Assembly (NCBI GenBank): GCA_014058105.1
Contig: JACGCM010002207.1
Coordinates: 1,116,001-1,180,000 of the forward strand
Direction: 5' to 3'
Origin: Kingdonia uniflora
Lineage: Eukaryota > Streptophyta > Magnoliopsida > Ranunculales > Circaeasteraceae
DNA length: 64,000 nt
Shown: positions 42,597-53,985 of the stretch, piece after piece
Layout of the letters: each line of letters starts with the position of its first letter
Position numbering within the stretch: position 1 is the stretch's first letter
Notes under the pieces: model-generated
The model's input: the letters and a program-made list of their open reading frames with translations, nothing else
What the model was told of the DNA's origin: nothing
Database searches by the model: none
Program-made: the position numbers and the translations under genes

Positions 42597-45500
42597 TCAT
42601 TCTAACTCAAGTCTTGTTACTTCCTCTACGAAATATGCAACAATCGCCTTTAACAGGTCAGATCGTGATGCATCAGGTATGACCATTATTGCAAATCTTG
42701 CTTTTAATCTCTCGAGGTGTGACTCTAGTCTAGCGTAGTCATTCTTCAGTTCAGTTATTTTCGCATCAACCTTAGTATGGTAGATTATATTTTCTCCCAA
42801 CTTTGCAATATACTTCGCTGATTCAGCAAGGTTCATGGCCTTTAAGTCTACTACTCGAGCACGAAGTTTCCCAATTTCTGTATTCAACTCTTCCCTAGCT
42901 GACATATCTTTCAATAATTCTTCTTTCCTCTTCACAAGCGATTCTTTCACTTTGATCTCCCCTTCTAAAGCTTTCTCCCTGATAAGAGCAGCATCCAACT
43001 TATGCTGGCATTCTCTCAAATTTGCATTTCCCTTTTGAACGTACCCCTAAATACGAGATACGTCACTCTCTAGCTCTCTAATTCGACCTGAGAGACTAAC
43101 TACATCCCCTCAAACTAAAGGAGTCTTAACCTTAATTCTACTTCCCCCTGAACGCTCTCTAGCTTTGGCTTTCTTGGCACGCGCAATGGCCTGTTCCAGT
43201 TTGGCCTTAAGTCGTGCATCCCTCTCGTTTAAATCATTACACCTTCGTTGTATTTCCCAGAATTCCATGTCCTTGGCGGGTAGGGTTGTTTGTAAATATT
43301 CAGCTGCGGCTTCCAAAGCCGATAGATTTTCACGAGCTACCCTCAACTCGCCGCCTTTTTCGATGAATTTCCGTCTCATTCTCTCCAATTCATTCCTACA
43401 GTTCTGGAGATCAGATCGAAATCGTTGCTCCGATTGTTCCCGCGCCTGAATATGGTATTGAGCCGTGTCGGCCTGCTTACCCTTCACAGCCAACGCGTCA
43501 ACTTGACATTGAAGCTTCTCGGCACATTCTGTTACCTCAGCTAGCTCACTTAATCCCTTATTTATCTTGGAATCTTTATCTTCGACCTGAAGAGTCAAGT
43601 CGGAAATGGCCTGGTTCAACTCCACAAGTCTAAAATGTGCCTTTACGTATTGACCTTCTCTATTCTCGTTCGCCTCCTCCATCCTATCGAACTGCTTTAC
43701 AAATTCCCGATTACACATGAGTACGTCGTCCTCACGTGAATGAGATGAATCTAATTCAACCTGGGAAATGTAACAAGTTTAGGTTCAGCTCGATTCAGGA
43801 AAGCCTTTGAATATATACATACTACATTTCAAAAGGGACTATATGATTTCAAAACATCTGCTTCCAATACTTTTAGACTAAAAGTTTAGAGTTCATTCTT
43901 AGATGAACAATTCATGAGACTTCTTTTGGCGTACAAGGCACATACTTTCAATACACTACTCTATATTAATAGAGTTTAATATTTACCGTGCATCTATATC
44001 CTATTTACTTGATAGCTTAACGTTGGAATAACATGCAGGTCTAAAAACCTATTCCAATTTAACCTATAGCTCCGCTTGCGCAGACAGCAAGGCTTTAGAG
44101 GTCTCTCATTCCCTGGCAAGTCCCGACTCTAGATACTTTATTCTGAGACTCATTTCTCAAACTGCCTATAAAAGATTTATAAAACATAGTCAATCTACAA
44201 AAGTTCCTTCCCCACATACAGTTCAAACTACTTACAAATATTTATACAACCACATATGTCTACCCAATCTTCTCACTACCACCTTCAAGGAGCTCAACGT
44301 CCTCCCCTTGATTGTCAAACACCGTCTGGCGGGAAACACCATCCAGACCATCCACGATCCCCACCGCTTCTGCTTCCTCCTCATCTTCTTCCTTAACATA
44401 GGTATCTGCCTTAATGGCATCGACCTCCTCCTCAGAATAGCCTTTCGGCATTAAATGACCCCCCAGTCTGTCACGCTCCTCAACCATCTCGTCAAGATTG
44501 GCCTTCGTCTCCACCTGCAGCTGACCAATCACCACGGCATGAGAAGCCTTCAGCTGCCTGACTTCCTTCAAAGCATCAGCCCTTGATCAAGATAATTCTT
44601 TTTCTGGGTCGACATTGACCTTCTTCAGCTCACTTTTCTCTTACTCTATACCGAGCCAAATCCCCTTGACAAGACGAGCAACCTACAAAAATAACATCGA
44701 TTTCAGTGATTAGCTCGAAGTATATTAAGCATTTCTTTATGACAATATAAACTTACCATCTTGCTCGTGTCTTCCTCTCCTTAAAGAACCGCCAACCTGA
44801 CCCTTTCCTTGATCTCTTTGAGGTCGTCCACTGAAGCAGATTGCCCCTCGACGACCTTCTCTCCTGACTCTCCCGAGGGTTCGACCCTTCTCCTCTTATC
44901 TTTCACGACCGCAACACTTTCGGTGGTACCAGAGGCTGGCAGAGCCTTTAGCATCCGTTTCTTCAGGTATTTTTGAGCTACTTTGCCCAGCTTGACATGA
45001 TTCGGTTGAGCCAAACTGCCAGTTCCATGAGTCTTGGAAAGATTGGTTCGAACCTCCTCACCACTTACTTGCCTTTTTCCTTCATCGACACCCGTCATCG
45101 ACCTGGTAGACTGAGCCTTTCGAACCATATTCGACCTACTATCAACTCTCTTCTTTTTGCTCAGGCTGAGTCCCTTCAACACCAGTTCGAGTTAAGTCTC
45201 CTCCCCCACAACTTCGTCAAATAGGGATTCCTTCTTTTCCACCATAGACTTCACACCTGCAAATAACAATATTTTTACTATCAACTACAGTTGTCAGCAA
45301 AACGTAACAATAATTCTATCTGTGCATGTTTATACTTACTTTGCTTTACAGTTCTAAACTAAAGGTCCAAAGGTTTTTCATCATCTCTTTGAAGGTAATT
45401 ACCTTTCACCCATATGATGTTTTCATTCCAGGTTTGACCTACTGAATTCAGATCGAAAAAATGACGCCGAGTTACGCTCGCGCAAAAATCTGACCCCCTA

Positions 45501-46070
45501 TTGGCCTTAAACTGCAAAACGTCCTCAGGGGTTATCCTCCTCATTTTTTCCTCCCTTTCCCATTTTTCATTCAGATGGTCACACACGGTTATTACCTCCC
45601 ACATGTTCCCGCTCAATTGAGCAGGACATGCCCCAATTGCATTCATAATCCCCTTCGCCAAATTGGTGAGGGGAAGGCTCAACCCATACTCTAATTGAGA
45701 TAGGTACTACAGAAAACCTTTTGAGAGGTCACTCTGGACATCCCCATCGAAATTCTCTAACGAGCTCAATTCATCTATACCCCTATTACGTTTTTCCACT
45801 TCTAAAATCTACCAGCAGATAAAAATACTCTTTACCCTCCGCAACCATACAACCCCTAAACTACCTATCGATAAACTCTACACAATTGCCTCACTTCCCT
45901 CCTACAGCCGCCTTGGCTTTACAAAACTCTCTGAAGGCATCAAAACCAAGAGGATAAGACACCAATTGACCAAGGAAACCCGAGAATTATTCCAATCCTA
46001 GTTCCCCTTCATTATCAGACTCATTCGCCCGACTAGAGGTCGATACCTCATTAACATACGAAATACCCAT
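42597..46070 (-). pseudogene. Antisense coiled-coil gene (aORF-C), inner copy
   Basis: ATG at 46070 (MGISYVNEVSTSS), reading leftwards. Exon pieces with open frames: 45682-45359 (globular part, LPLTNLAKGIMNAIGAC, FFDLNSVGQTWNENIIW), 45182-44781 (basic linker), 44571-44260 (KGYSEEEVDAIKADTYV), 43760-43110 (about 215 codons, ENLSALEAAAEYLQTTL, coiled coil) and 43019-42597 (140 codons, SDLLKAIVAYFVEE). The final TGA after LELE is at the same place as in the outer copy (49088-49090), so it is the true end. Resembles the Pfam putative gypsy type transposon domain plus an SMC-like coiled coil; function unknown. First-exon stops exist, but later exons are cleaner than pol. Confidence 0.72.
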
Positions 46071-46268
46071 CTTAAAAATAATTCTTACAGGTACATTTTC
46101 AACCTACACAAATGCCTCTCTCGCTCAACCTACATACAGGTTAAAGTATTTATCATTCTTCGATCTATGTATATATACATATATTCAACATATATCTCTA
46201 ATCAATCATTTACGTATAACATATATCTTTAATAAATATATATACGTCAACATATATTGCATACTTCT

Positions 46269-46470
46269 CTACAAACCTTCAGTATTCGAATGAGAGTCGG
46301 GAGTTGAATCAAGCTTTCCCCTCACAACACTGCTGTATAGCCACCTACGAGATCCAGAATCTTTTGCCCTTTTCAACCGTTTAGCACCTTCGGAAAACTC
46401 TTTATCAAATCCCCTGATCTTTCGTCTCTCTCTCTGAGTACTCTCCAAATTTTTTGAAGTTGTAAAATGT
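46269..46470 (-). pseudogene. First exon/leader of the antisense coiled-coil gene, inner copy
   Basis: The minus strand carries SSSIKHFTTSKNLESTQRER, GFDKEFSEGAK and WLYSSVV, aligned with 31020-31139 of the outer copy. A GT follows near 46285, and the next exon starts with ATG at 46070. No convincing ATG lies at its head. Confidence 0.42.
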
Positions 46471-46489
46471 TTGATTGAAGACGAATAAG

Positions 46490-46499
46490 CACTATTTAT
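46490..46499 (-). promoter_or_regulatory. TATA-like box of the antisense gene, inner copy
   Basis: ATAAATAGTG on the minus strand, identical to the outer copy at 30970-30979 and in the same position relative to the shared leader. Confidence 0.45.
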
Positions 46500-47719
46500 C
46501 TTCTCTTTCAAGTGGCTGGCATTTATTGCTCCTCGCACGAACCGTCCTCAATTCCAAAACCGAGGCTTCATTTCCACTCACCATGTCTGACGCCTTGTAC
46601 CATTTTGATAAAACCACTTTTCCATCATTACAACTCCCCTCATTTTTTAACATATTTTTTCTCCCTATTTCCATATTTTTTCCTGACCTTCCCATACTCA
46701 TGATGACTCACTCTGTACGATGTCAGAGTTCTATTTCCTTTTGCATACAAAACAAAACTAGAAGCTTCTGCATTTTTATATTTTTGTTTCTCTAACCTTG
46801 TTTATCATACTTATAGTGATTGACGTCATTTTCTAAACTGTACAAATTTTCAAAATTATTCAAAATATTTGTTAAAACAGTTTCAATACATATTCGCCCC
46901 TATTAGAGGATCTGATTGACTTATATTATTTCTAATACGTTAAAAACAATTATATTATTCATAAGAAACACTTTACAAAATATCTATCATAGCCTTTGTA
47001 ACATAAACAAGTATCATCCAATCACATAATTTGTCGATCCTCAAATCGTCGAATTCGATCTCCAGTTCAGCAATCAAACCAACCAACTTCTCTCGATCTA
47101 CCAAATTCCTCACCAATACACGAAACACACCTCATAGAAATAACGAACATACTCTAGCTCTCTACTCCTTGGATCTAACCGTCGAGCTAGCATTTCCTCT
47201 CCAATAGCTCAGCATCGTAACCAAACGAACTAAAGATCCTCTTACGTACTTCAGAGTAATCTTTATAGCCAATCATACTTCAGGAATACAATAGAATGTT
47301 ATCCATCCGGCATAGAACTTTAGGTACTTTACAGATAATAAGTTTTTCCTGTTGGTTAAAAGTCACATGCTATTCAGGCAGATAGAGGAATCATGTCTTC
47401 CAATTCTTCTTAATTCAGTAATTTTCACCCTGATTCAAAGAAGACATTGGGCACAACAAAAAGTTTTCCTCACATGAGTTTGGTCGAAGTCCAGTCGAAC
47501 TTCAAATGGAAACTATGCAAGCAGTGGACTCAGTGCAGGCCCCCACAAAACAAGATGAAGGTCTTCTGAGCGCAAAAACACGATAGAGATGCGTCAGCAG
47601 ACTCCCACTTCTCATGCTCCTCCTCTGCCATCACCGCCTCTTCTTTAACCACTACCACCGAAGAATTGGTTAAGATGAAGAGAACTTAACCTTAAAATCC
47701 ATGGTGACACAGGAAATCA
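46500..47719 (-). other. Inner Gypsy spacer with aORF-B remnant
   Basis: Mostly non-coding. On minus, about 47265-46990 aligns with outer aORF-B (AELLERKC against AELPVREV, FYEVCF against FHEEMF in shifted frames) but is full of stops and frame shifts. The plus-strand frames at 46475-46795 are pyrimidine-rich chance frames opposite it. Confidence 0.45.
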
Positions 47720-48019
47720 TCATATCTGCCCTGCAAATACACCTATCCTTGCATATGAAGCCCTAACCCTGTCTTCCACAAGAGTACGGAGATAGGCCCA
47801 GCGTTCCTCACCTATCAAGACGAAGACATGAAATCTCTACTTATAGTAGAAATCTTCCTCAACTTCAGCCGCTTCCTCTCCCGACAAACCTTGGTACATC
47901 GGAGGAATAGGGGCAGGTATCACCATTTCCATGGAATGATCACCAAAGTATTTCAACTTCAACCTTTGCATTTAAGACACAATCCTCTCTTTAAGAACCA
48001 TCCTCTGAGTTTTCATCAT
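47720..48019 (-). pseudogene. Antisense ORF A (aORF-A), inner copy
   Basis: ATG at 48019, TGA at 47722-47720; 99 codons. It aligns without gaps to outer aORF-A over the same codons (KTQRMVLKE, LKYFG, PPMYQGLSGEEAAE, DFYYK, RFHVFVLIGEE, AYLRTLVED). Only two interior stops: codon 16 and codon 61 (TAG at 47839-47837). The second is shared with the outer copy. Unknown product. It lies close to the 3' LTR in both elements. Confidence 0.6.
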
Positions 48020-48303
48020 CTCAGAGTAAATTACGCATGCAAGAATTACTTCAAAGATTTGCTACAGGTACTCTTTATATAACCCTAAATTTAATGTACA
48101 GGCACATTTTCTCAAGCGTCATCATTCATTACAGACGCGACTATTTAAACGTAACCATCACATACATCTGTATCATCATTTAATACCCATCACATCCCAA
48201 TATCACGTAACTTCCACTCAGTCAAATGCCATCATTACTTCATTTTGAATTTCAAACTTTTAATACATTCTTTCTCAACCAAAGCCACTCGTGACTTCGG
48301 TTG

Positions 48304-48315
48304 TGAGTGGGCGAT
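48304..48315 (+). other. Inner Gypsy polypurine tract
   Basis: tgagtgggcgat stands directly before the TG of the 3' LTR at 48316. It is less pure than the outer element's tract. Confidence 0.6.
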
Positions 48316-48895
48316 TGTAGGGACTTATCCCTCGATCATACTCAAAATTGATCTCGTCAAGTTTGATTTACCTCCATCTCAGGCTCACGCAATTTTAGCA
48401 CTTAACAATCCAGTCAACATTTTAACCAGCCCTACGAACTGCTCATGAACGTGGATTAAGCTAAACCCAAAAAATGTTATCCAGTCAAAGACACATGTCT
48501 CCCATGAACTCGTCAGTTATTCAGTCAACCACCACTAACCACATTACTTGGAAAACGTGTTCCAGCATGACGAAGAGCTGTGGGAAAACCCTTTATAAGA
48601 GAAAAGTTCCAGAAGAGATAGGGACCAAAAAAATTACTCAAATTTTTTATTTACGAGATCAAAAGTATTTCTATATTTTAGAGATCATTTATAATAAAGA
48701 AATCCACTCCAAGCAATAAAGATACTTTTACAAAAATCCTCCATACGAGGTCATGGTTTTTTTACCTATTTAGAGGTTTTCCACGCTAAAAACACCTGTT
48801 TCCATTTCTTACTTTCTATTAGAGTATTATTACAGGTTCATTGGTGTGATAACTAATTCCTAATCATATCAAGCTTACAGAATTTGGCTATTACA
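48316..48895 (+). repeat. Inner Gypsy 3' LTR
   Basis: TGTAGGGACT...GGCTATTACA, 580 bases, the partner of 34863-35441 with only a one-base length difference. Followed by agtat and then the interrupted coiled-coil gene. Confidence 0.92.
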
Positions 48896-48900
48896 AGTAT

Positions 48901-49090
48901 AGCTTTTTATGCCCTGATAGAAAGGGACATGGCATATCAGAAGCAACGGTATGCGATGTTTGAGGCATGCCTCGAGAAGGCGAGATCGCACTTTTTAAAG
49001 ACAGTTGTAGCTCATGCATCACGGTCAGACTTATTAAAGTCGATCGTTACTTATTTTATAGAGTAAGTAAAAAGACTTAAGTTAGAATGA
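48901..49090 (+). pseudogene. Antisense coiled-coil gene (aORF-C), outer copy, 3' end
   Basis: Continues the outer aORF-C across the inner insertion: AFYALIERDMAYQKQRYAMF, then HASRSDLLKSIVTYFIE, an early TAA, then VKRLKLE and TGA at 49088-49090. The SRSDLLK block matches the inner copy's SRSDLLKAIVAYFVEE, which proves where the inserted element landed. Confidence 0.7.
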
Positions 49091-50021
49091 GATACCTTGT
49101 TCCAGAGTCTGTCTGACAAGGGATGTATTTGTGGAGTTGATATTAATCGAGGAAACTGTATGACCTCCATGGAAATGAATTTGGCCTTCGCCCTATTGAT
49201 TTGATAGAGCGGGAACGGTTACTGCAACTCAAGAACTGAAATTTGATTGACCCCCTATTGTAGGGGAAAGCATGGCTGACATCCTAGTAGCATAAAAGAA
49301 TCCATTGTAGTGGTTGTGAATGCAACCTGAAAATAAATAATATCTATCATAGACATAGTGAAATAGATGAAAGCTAGTATTACTTTTGCCTTATTTTATG
49401 TCAGGTAGGGCCTTTGATATAAAATAATTTTTTACATTTGTTCTAATTACAGAAATAGGTTGAGTCAGTCAAACCAAGTAAATCTTGATTTAACTATAGT
49501 AATGTTGCAAACATATTAAAAGAGATGAAGGCTAGTATTACCTTTGCCTTGTCTTATGTCTGTTAGAGTCGTTGATATAAAACAAGTTTCTAGATTTGTT
49601 TTAATCGCAGAGATTTAGTAGAGTCAGCCAAACCAAATATTATCCTTGATTTAACTGGTATAATGTCCCAAACAAGTTGAAAGAGATGAAAGCTAGTATT
49701 ACATTTGCCCTATCTTATGTTTGGTAGTCTTTTATATAAAACAAGTTTCTACATTTGTTTCAATTGCAGAGATGGTTAAGTCAGCTAAACCAAGTGGTAT
49801 CCTTGATTTAACTAGTATGAGATCGATTAAAAGCTAGTATTATATATGTTTTAATCTATAGAATGTAGTTGAATCTACGTAAGTAGAGAGATGCTGTGAA
49901 AAACTTGGAAGTTTCATTAAACAGATCAGAATTTACATTAGATGGAGATTAAAATCTCACTTTTGGAATTAAAAAAACAAAAGTGAGAAACGGAAATGTA
50001 GTAAGGCGCTTAACAATAGTA
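49091..50021. repeat. ~160-bp tandem array of the outer Gypsy and flanking spacer
   Basis: gatgaaagctagtattac-type anchors at 49366, 49524 and 49685 give spacings of 158 and 161 bases. A partial fourth is near 49815. This is the same repeat as 41215-42360 in reverse orientation, here with about three copies. It lies between the convergent ends of aORF-C and pol. 49091-49340 has no gene. Confidence 0.85.
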
Positions 50022-51370
50022 TCATTTCAGTCGCCTAGTGTTCCAAGGATTTGAAATGTAGATTCCCTCTTCTGTCATGAGGTAATATGATCCCAGACCT
50101 AAGAGACCTGTGATAACGAATAGACCCTCCCAATTGTTAGCTAATTTTCCAGCGTGAGGCTCTTTGTGGTATTGAGGAATTTCTCTAAGGATGAGATCAT
50201 CGATTTGGAAGGTATGGCTTTTGACTTGGCTATTGTACAAGCTAACAAGCATATGATGATATTGACCTAGGTTAGCGATAACGCGTTCCCTGGTTTCATC
50301 GATCATATTGAGTTTGCAAGCTAATTCAAACTCATTTTACTTGTTTGTTAGCTCGTGATATCGAACTGGATGATGGTATTCAGAAGAAATGACGGCCTCA
50401 GTACCAAAGACAAAGAGGAATGGGGTACATCCTATTGACTATCGGGGAGTAGTACGATATGCCCATAGGACATGAGGTAGTTCTCGAACCCAATTCACTT
50501 TTTTCTTTGAGTGAAGCCTTTTTTTGAGTCCATCCATGATGGTTTTGTTGGTAATTTTGGCTTGACCATTGCCTTGGGGATAGTAATGATTGGATGGTGA
50601 GTGGATGATATTGTATTGGCTGAGGAAGGCTATGATTTTTTCTCCAACAAATTGGGGCCCGTTATCGATACGAATTAGGTGGGGGCACCCAAGCCGAGTG
50701 ATGATGTGTTCCCAGACAAAAAAGGTGACCTTTTCTTCTCTGGTTCGATAAAGTGGAACTGCTTCTACCTATTTTGTAAAATAATTGGTAGCTACGAGTA
50801 GGTGACGGTGGTTACCTGGAGAATTAGGAAATTTGCCGACAAGATCGAGTGCCCATCTTTTGAAAGGCCAAAACACCTTGCATGCATAGAGTTTGAGCGT
50901 AGGAGCGCGTATCGTATATCCATGTCTTTGGCAGGCATCACATTTGCATAATTACTCATCTGTTTACTTGCGCATGCCAGGCCAGAATACTCCTTGTGTA
51001 ATAGCTCTATTTGCTAGTATTTAACCTGCGGTATGGGAATAACAAGTCCCTTCATCTAATTCGTAGAGTATTTCATCTGCCTTTGGTTTAGAGAGGTTCT
51101 TGAGGTAAGACCCCGTGACTGAAAGGCGGTATGGCATACCATTTTGATTTGTGTAGCACTTCGAGTTGTTGATCAGCTATCGGCGTACTTTTAGGTCTGT
51201 TGCAAGTGGCTCGTCACAACTATTATCGATATTGAGGTAGGCTAAGAAAGGATTTTGCCAATAGTTGTCTCCTCTTTTATCGCCCCCAGTATTGATCGTG
51301 CATACAGAAATGCAATCAATGCTGGGGGTTGAAATGATTTTGATCTAGAGATATCGAGCTTCTATACCAA
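50022..51370 (-). pseudogene. Outer Gypsy integrase
   Basis: Read on minus: the zinc region (LDEGTCYSH, CDACQRHG), ALDLVGKF with the first catalytic D, RIDNGPQF with the second, and GNGQAKITNK where the catalytic Glu has become Lys. The C-terminal part is the clean frame 50306-50022 (GLGSYYLMTEEGIYISNPWN). Many stops occur upstream. The Glu-to-Lys change alone would abolish strand transfer. Confidence 0.84.
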
Positions 51371-52253
51371 AGACCCCGACTAGATATGCCTAGGAATCGG
51401 CGTGTCTATTTTCACCTCAATGAAGATAATCGAGAGTTACTTTCGTAAACTAGCTCATCCTATCTGCATCGAGGGTTGCGTATTCGATCATCTTTTCATT
51501 CTTCTTATATTGCTCCGATTAATGGTGGACGATGAGTAGTGAATTTGTATAAACTAAGAGTTTGGGGATATCGAGCTCAAGAACGAGGTCGAGTCCATGG
51601 ATGAGAGCTTCCTATTCAGTGATATTATTAGAGGCCTCAAAATCCAAGCAGATCGATTTCTCAATTCTATTATTGGAAGTGGTAATCAGTACAATTCTGA
51701 TTCCTGACCCTGCGGGTCTTGTTGATCCATCCGTAAGAAGTCTCCACCCTTTTGTTGTAATCCATTCAGCTTGTTCGTCAAATATTTTGGGGGGTAGATC
51801 TTCAAAAGTTTCTTCTGCAAGGTTTGGGTCGTGCTCCTCCCACTCGGGATCTTTCACTGGAAAATCGACAACTGCCCGACCCTTCTCAGAATGACATTAT
51901 TCGAACTAGATATCATGTTCTCCCAAACTGAATGAACGTTGTTGCACTCTTCTTTATTTTTCTTTTTTGGATAAAATTTCCCGAAGTGGGTAGGTCGTCA
52001 TGACTTTGACTGAATAAGCTTGGAAGTAGTGCTTGAATTTCTTCGACGTGTAAACAAGAGTGAGAAGAAGTTTCTCAATTTTAGAGTACCTCATTTCTGC
52101 TGGAGTGAGGGTTTTTCTATTTAGGTAAACTGGTTTCTCAATTTTCCCTTCAAGGCGAATGAGAACCAAGCTGAGTAAAGTATCTATGACTACTAGGTAG
52201 ATAATCAGTTCCACATTATCTACTGGGGTGCTCATTAAGGGAGACCTCCCCAA
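51371..52253 (-). pseudogene. Outer Gypsy RNase H domains
   Basis: 52253-51954 on minus reads the first RNase H (EGKIEKPVYLNRKTLTPAEM, YSKIEKLLLTLVYTSKKFKH). 51857-51612 and onward hold the second, archaeal-type RNase H (LLTDGSTRPAGSGI, CLDFEASNNITE, then ALIHGLDLVLELDIPKLLVY). The frame has a stop at TE*EA, and the YTDS Asp of the inner copy is Asn here. Both domains are clearer than in the inner copy for the first RNase H. Confidence 0.82.
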
Positions 52254-53400
52254 ATAGGTTTTGAGGTGCCATTTGACCTCTGTATTTGGTTAAACTTTTC
52301 CTCGTTTGGTACAGCCACAGAGAAGTAGGAATAGCCAACGACAGCGGTCTGATGATTTAGAAATGAAATGGTTCATAGCGGCAATCTTTTCGGACAGTTT
52401 CTGAACATTTTTCGTCATTTTTAGAGAAGGCATGTTGAGGAGAGCCTGAATCTGATCTGGATCGGCCTTAATCCCCTTCTTGCTGATGAGGTGGCCTAGA
52501 AATTGGCTGGAATATACCCCAAATTAATACTTATTAGGGTTGAGATACATCCTGTAAGATTGAAGAATGTCAAATATGGTGTTGAGATCTGAAACGTGGT
52601 TGGCTGACTGTACGCCCTTGTACAAAAGATCGTCGATGTAGACTTCAAGGACTTTCCAGAGATGTGATTTGAACATCGTAGTCATCAATCGTTGATATGT
52701 GGCACCCATATTTTTTAGTTTGATGGGCATGACTTTGTAGCAATAAAGACCTCTTTCAGTGATGAAAGTCGTTTTTCTTGATCTTCTTCCAAAAGTGGAT
52801 CTGATTATATCCCGAAGCAGCATCCATCATAGATAGGAGGTCATGGCCTACTGTGGAATCGAGGATCTGATGAATGTTGGGAAGAAGGAAACTATACTTT
52901 ACAGTATGTTTATTCAGATCGGTGAAATCTACGCAAACTCAGACTTTTTTCTTCTTCTTTGGGACAACGACAATATTGGATATCCATTCTAGATATTTGG
53001 CTTCTCGAGTGAATCCCACTTTGATCAATTTTTCGATCTCGGTGTTAACTTCATCTCGAAGGTGAGGTGATATTTGTCACTATTCTGTTTGACCGCGGCG
53101 GCGTTGATGTTGATGGCTAATTTGAGACATGCCTTGGCCAGATCGACCCCAGGCATTTCTTCGAAAGATCACGCAAAAATGTCTCAATTTAGTTGCAAGA
53201 ACTGAATGAGAACATCTTTTTTGTATTGAACCAGCTTAATAATGATGAAAGTTCATCTGCAAGGTCCATCAACGTTGACATATTCTGTGGGCTCCTCCGT
53301 GGAAGGTTGATCGTTGAGGTGATCAGCTTCCTGTAATTGCTATATAGCAAATCTGTCAAAGGTATTTATGATAGTAGAGATGGTATTTTTACAAGCTTGT
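52254..53400 (-). pseudogene. Outer Gypsy reverse transcriptase
   Basis: The frame 52823-52524 on minus gives TTFITERGLYCYKVMPIKLK, ATYQRLMTTMFK and the intact catalytic box EVYIDDLLYKG (about 52650). YRMYLNPNKY and, after a stop, FGVYSSQFLGHLISKKG follow. The upstream part 53100-52830 (DLNKHTVKYSFLLPNIHQI-like) is in other frames. The RT active site is kept here although the inner copy has lost it. Confidence 0.84.
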
Positions 53401-53985
53401 GAAAGCTTCTAACTACCCCTGATCTCATAGATAGTATTGTTGTGTTTAAATCGGAGTGCTTGATGATAGGTAGAAGCGATTACTTCCATGTTGTAAATCC
53501 AGCAGCGGCCCATAATCCTGAGATAATGAGATTTGACATTGATAACATAGAAAACGACATCGATGGTAGCTGGTCCTACGATAATAGGTAAGATGATCTT
53601 GCCTACTCGTTCTTCTTTAGAACCATTGAACCCACTAATATCGGTGTCACTCAGAATAAGTTGGTTGGTCAATCCCATTTGGTCGATAGTGCTTTGAAAT
53701 TGAATCTCAATACCACTTCTAGTATTGATAATCATTGTGTGCATGACAAACTTCATCATTTTGAGCATTATTAATAACGTATCATGATGTGGAAATTTGA
53801 CATGGCTAGTATCGCAATCTTCGAAGGAAATCCCAAGCCAGTGATTACTCAACTCAGATAGAAGCTTGGCTTCCTTGTCTAAAGGTGTGAGATCGCAGCA
53901 TTTTGATAGTATCCTACGCTTGGATCTATTAAAGTTGGTGATCTGGTTGATGTCGACCATGTAATTGTGGTGCATATGGTAAAGA
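53401..53985 (-). pseudogene. Outer Gypsy protease region
   Basis: A clean 188-codon minus frame, 53975-53409: CCDLTPLDKEAKLL, WLGISFEDCDTSHVKFPHHD, MIINTRSGIEIQFQ, TIDVVFYVINVKSHYLRIMG. The catalytic triplet is NTR instead of DTG; both changes are G to A on the coding strand (GAT to AAT, GGA to AGA). So the longest open protease frame in the window is catalytically dead. Confidence 0.84.

Larger units (their letters stand above)
34863..48895 (+). mobile_element. Inner Ty3/Gypsy (Tat-type) element, 14.0 kb
   Basis: LTRs at 34863-35441 and 48316-48895 are flanked by agtat (34858-34862 and 48896-48900). The primer site follows the left LTR, so the element is plus-oriented. Order: gag (35514), protease, RT/RNase H, second RNase H, integrase (ends 41034), a 161-bp array (41215-42360), then antisense genes on minus (42597-48019) and the 3' LTR. 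Same family and layout as the outer element, in opposite orientation, inserted in that element's own antisense coiled-coil gene. LTRs differ at about 30 of the first 200 bases by eye, so it is old. Confidence 0.92.

Noticed and set aside
42517..43449. Plus-strand frames opposite the inner coiled-coil gene
   Set aside because: They are Ser/Arg-rich reflections of the heptad coding on minus; the minus reading is conserved in the outer copy and the plus is not.
46475..46795. 106-codon plus-strand frame
   Set aside because: Pyrimidine-rich and overlapping the leader of the antisense gene, with no counterpart in the outer element.
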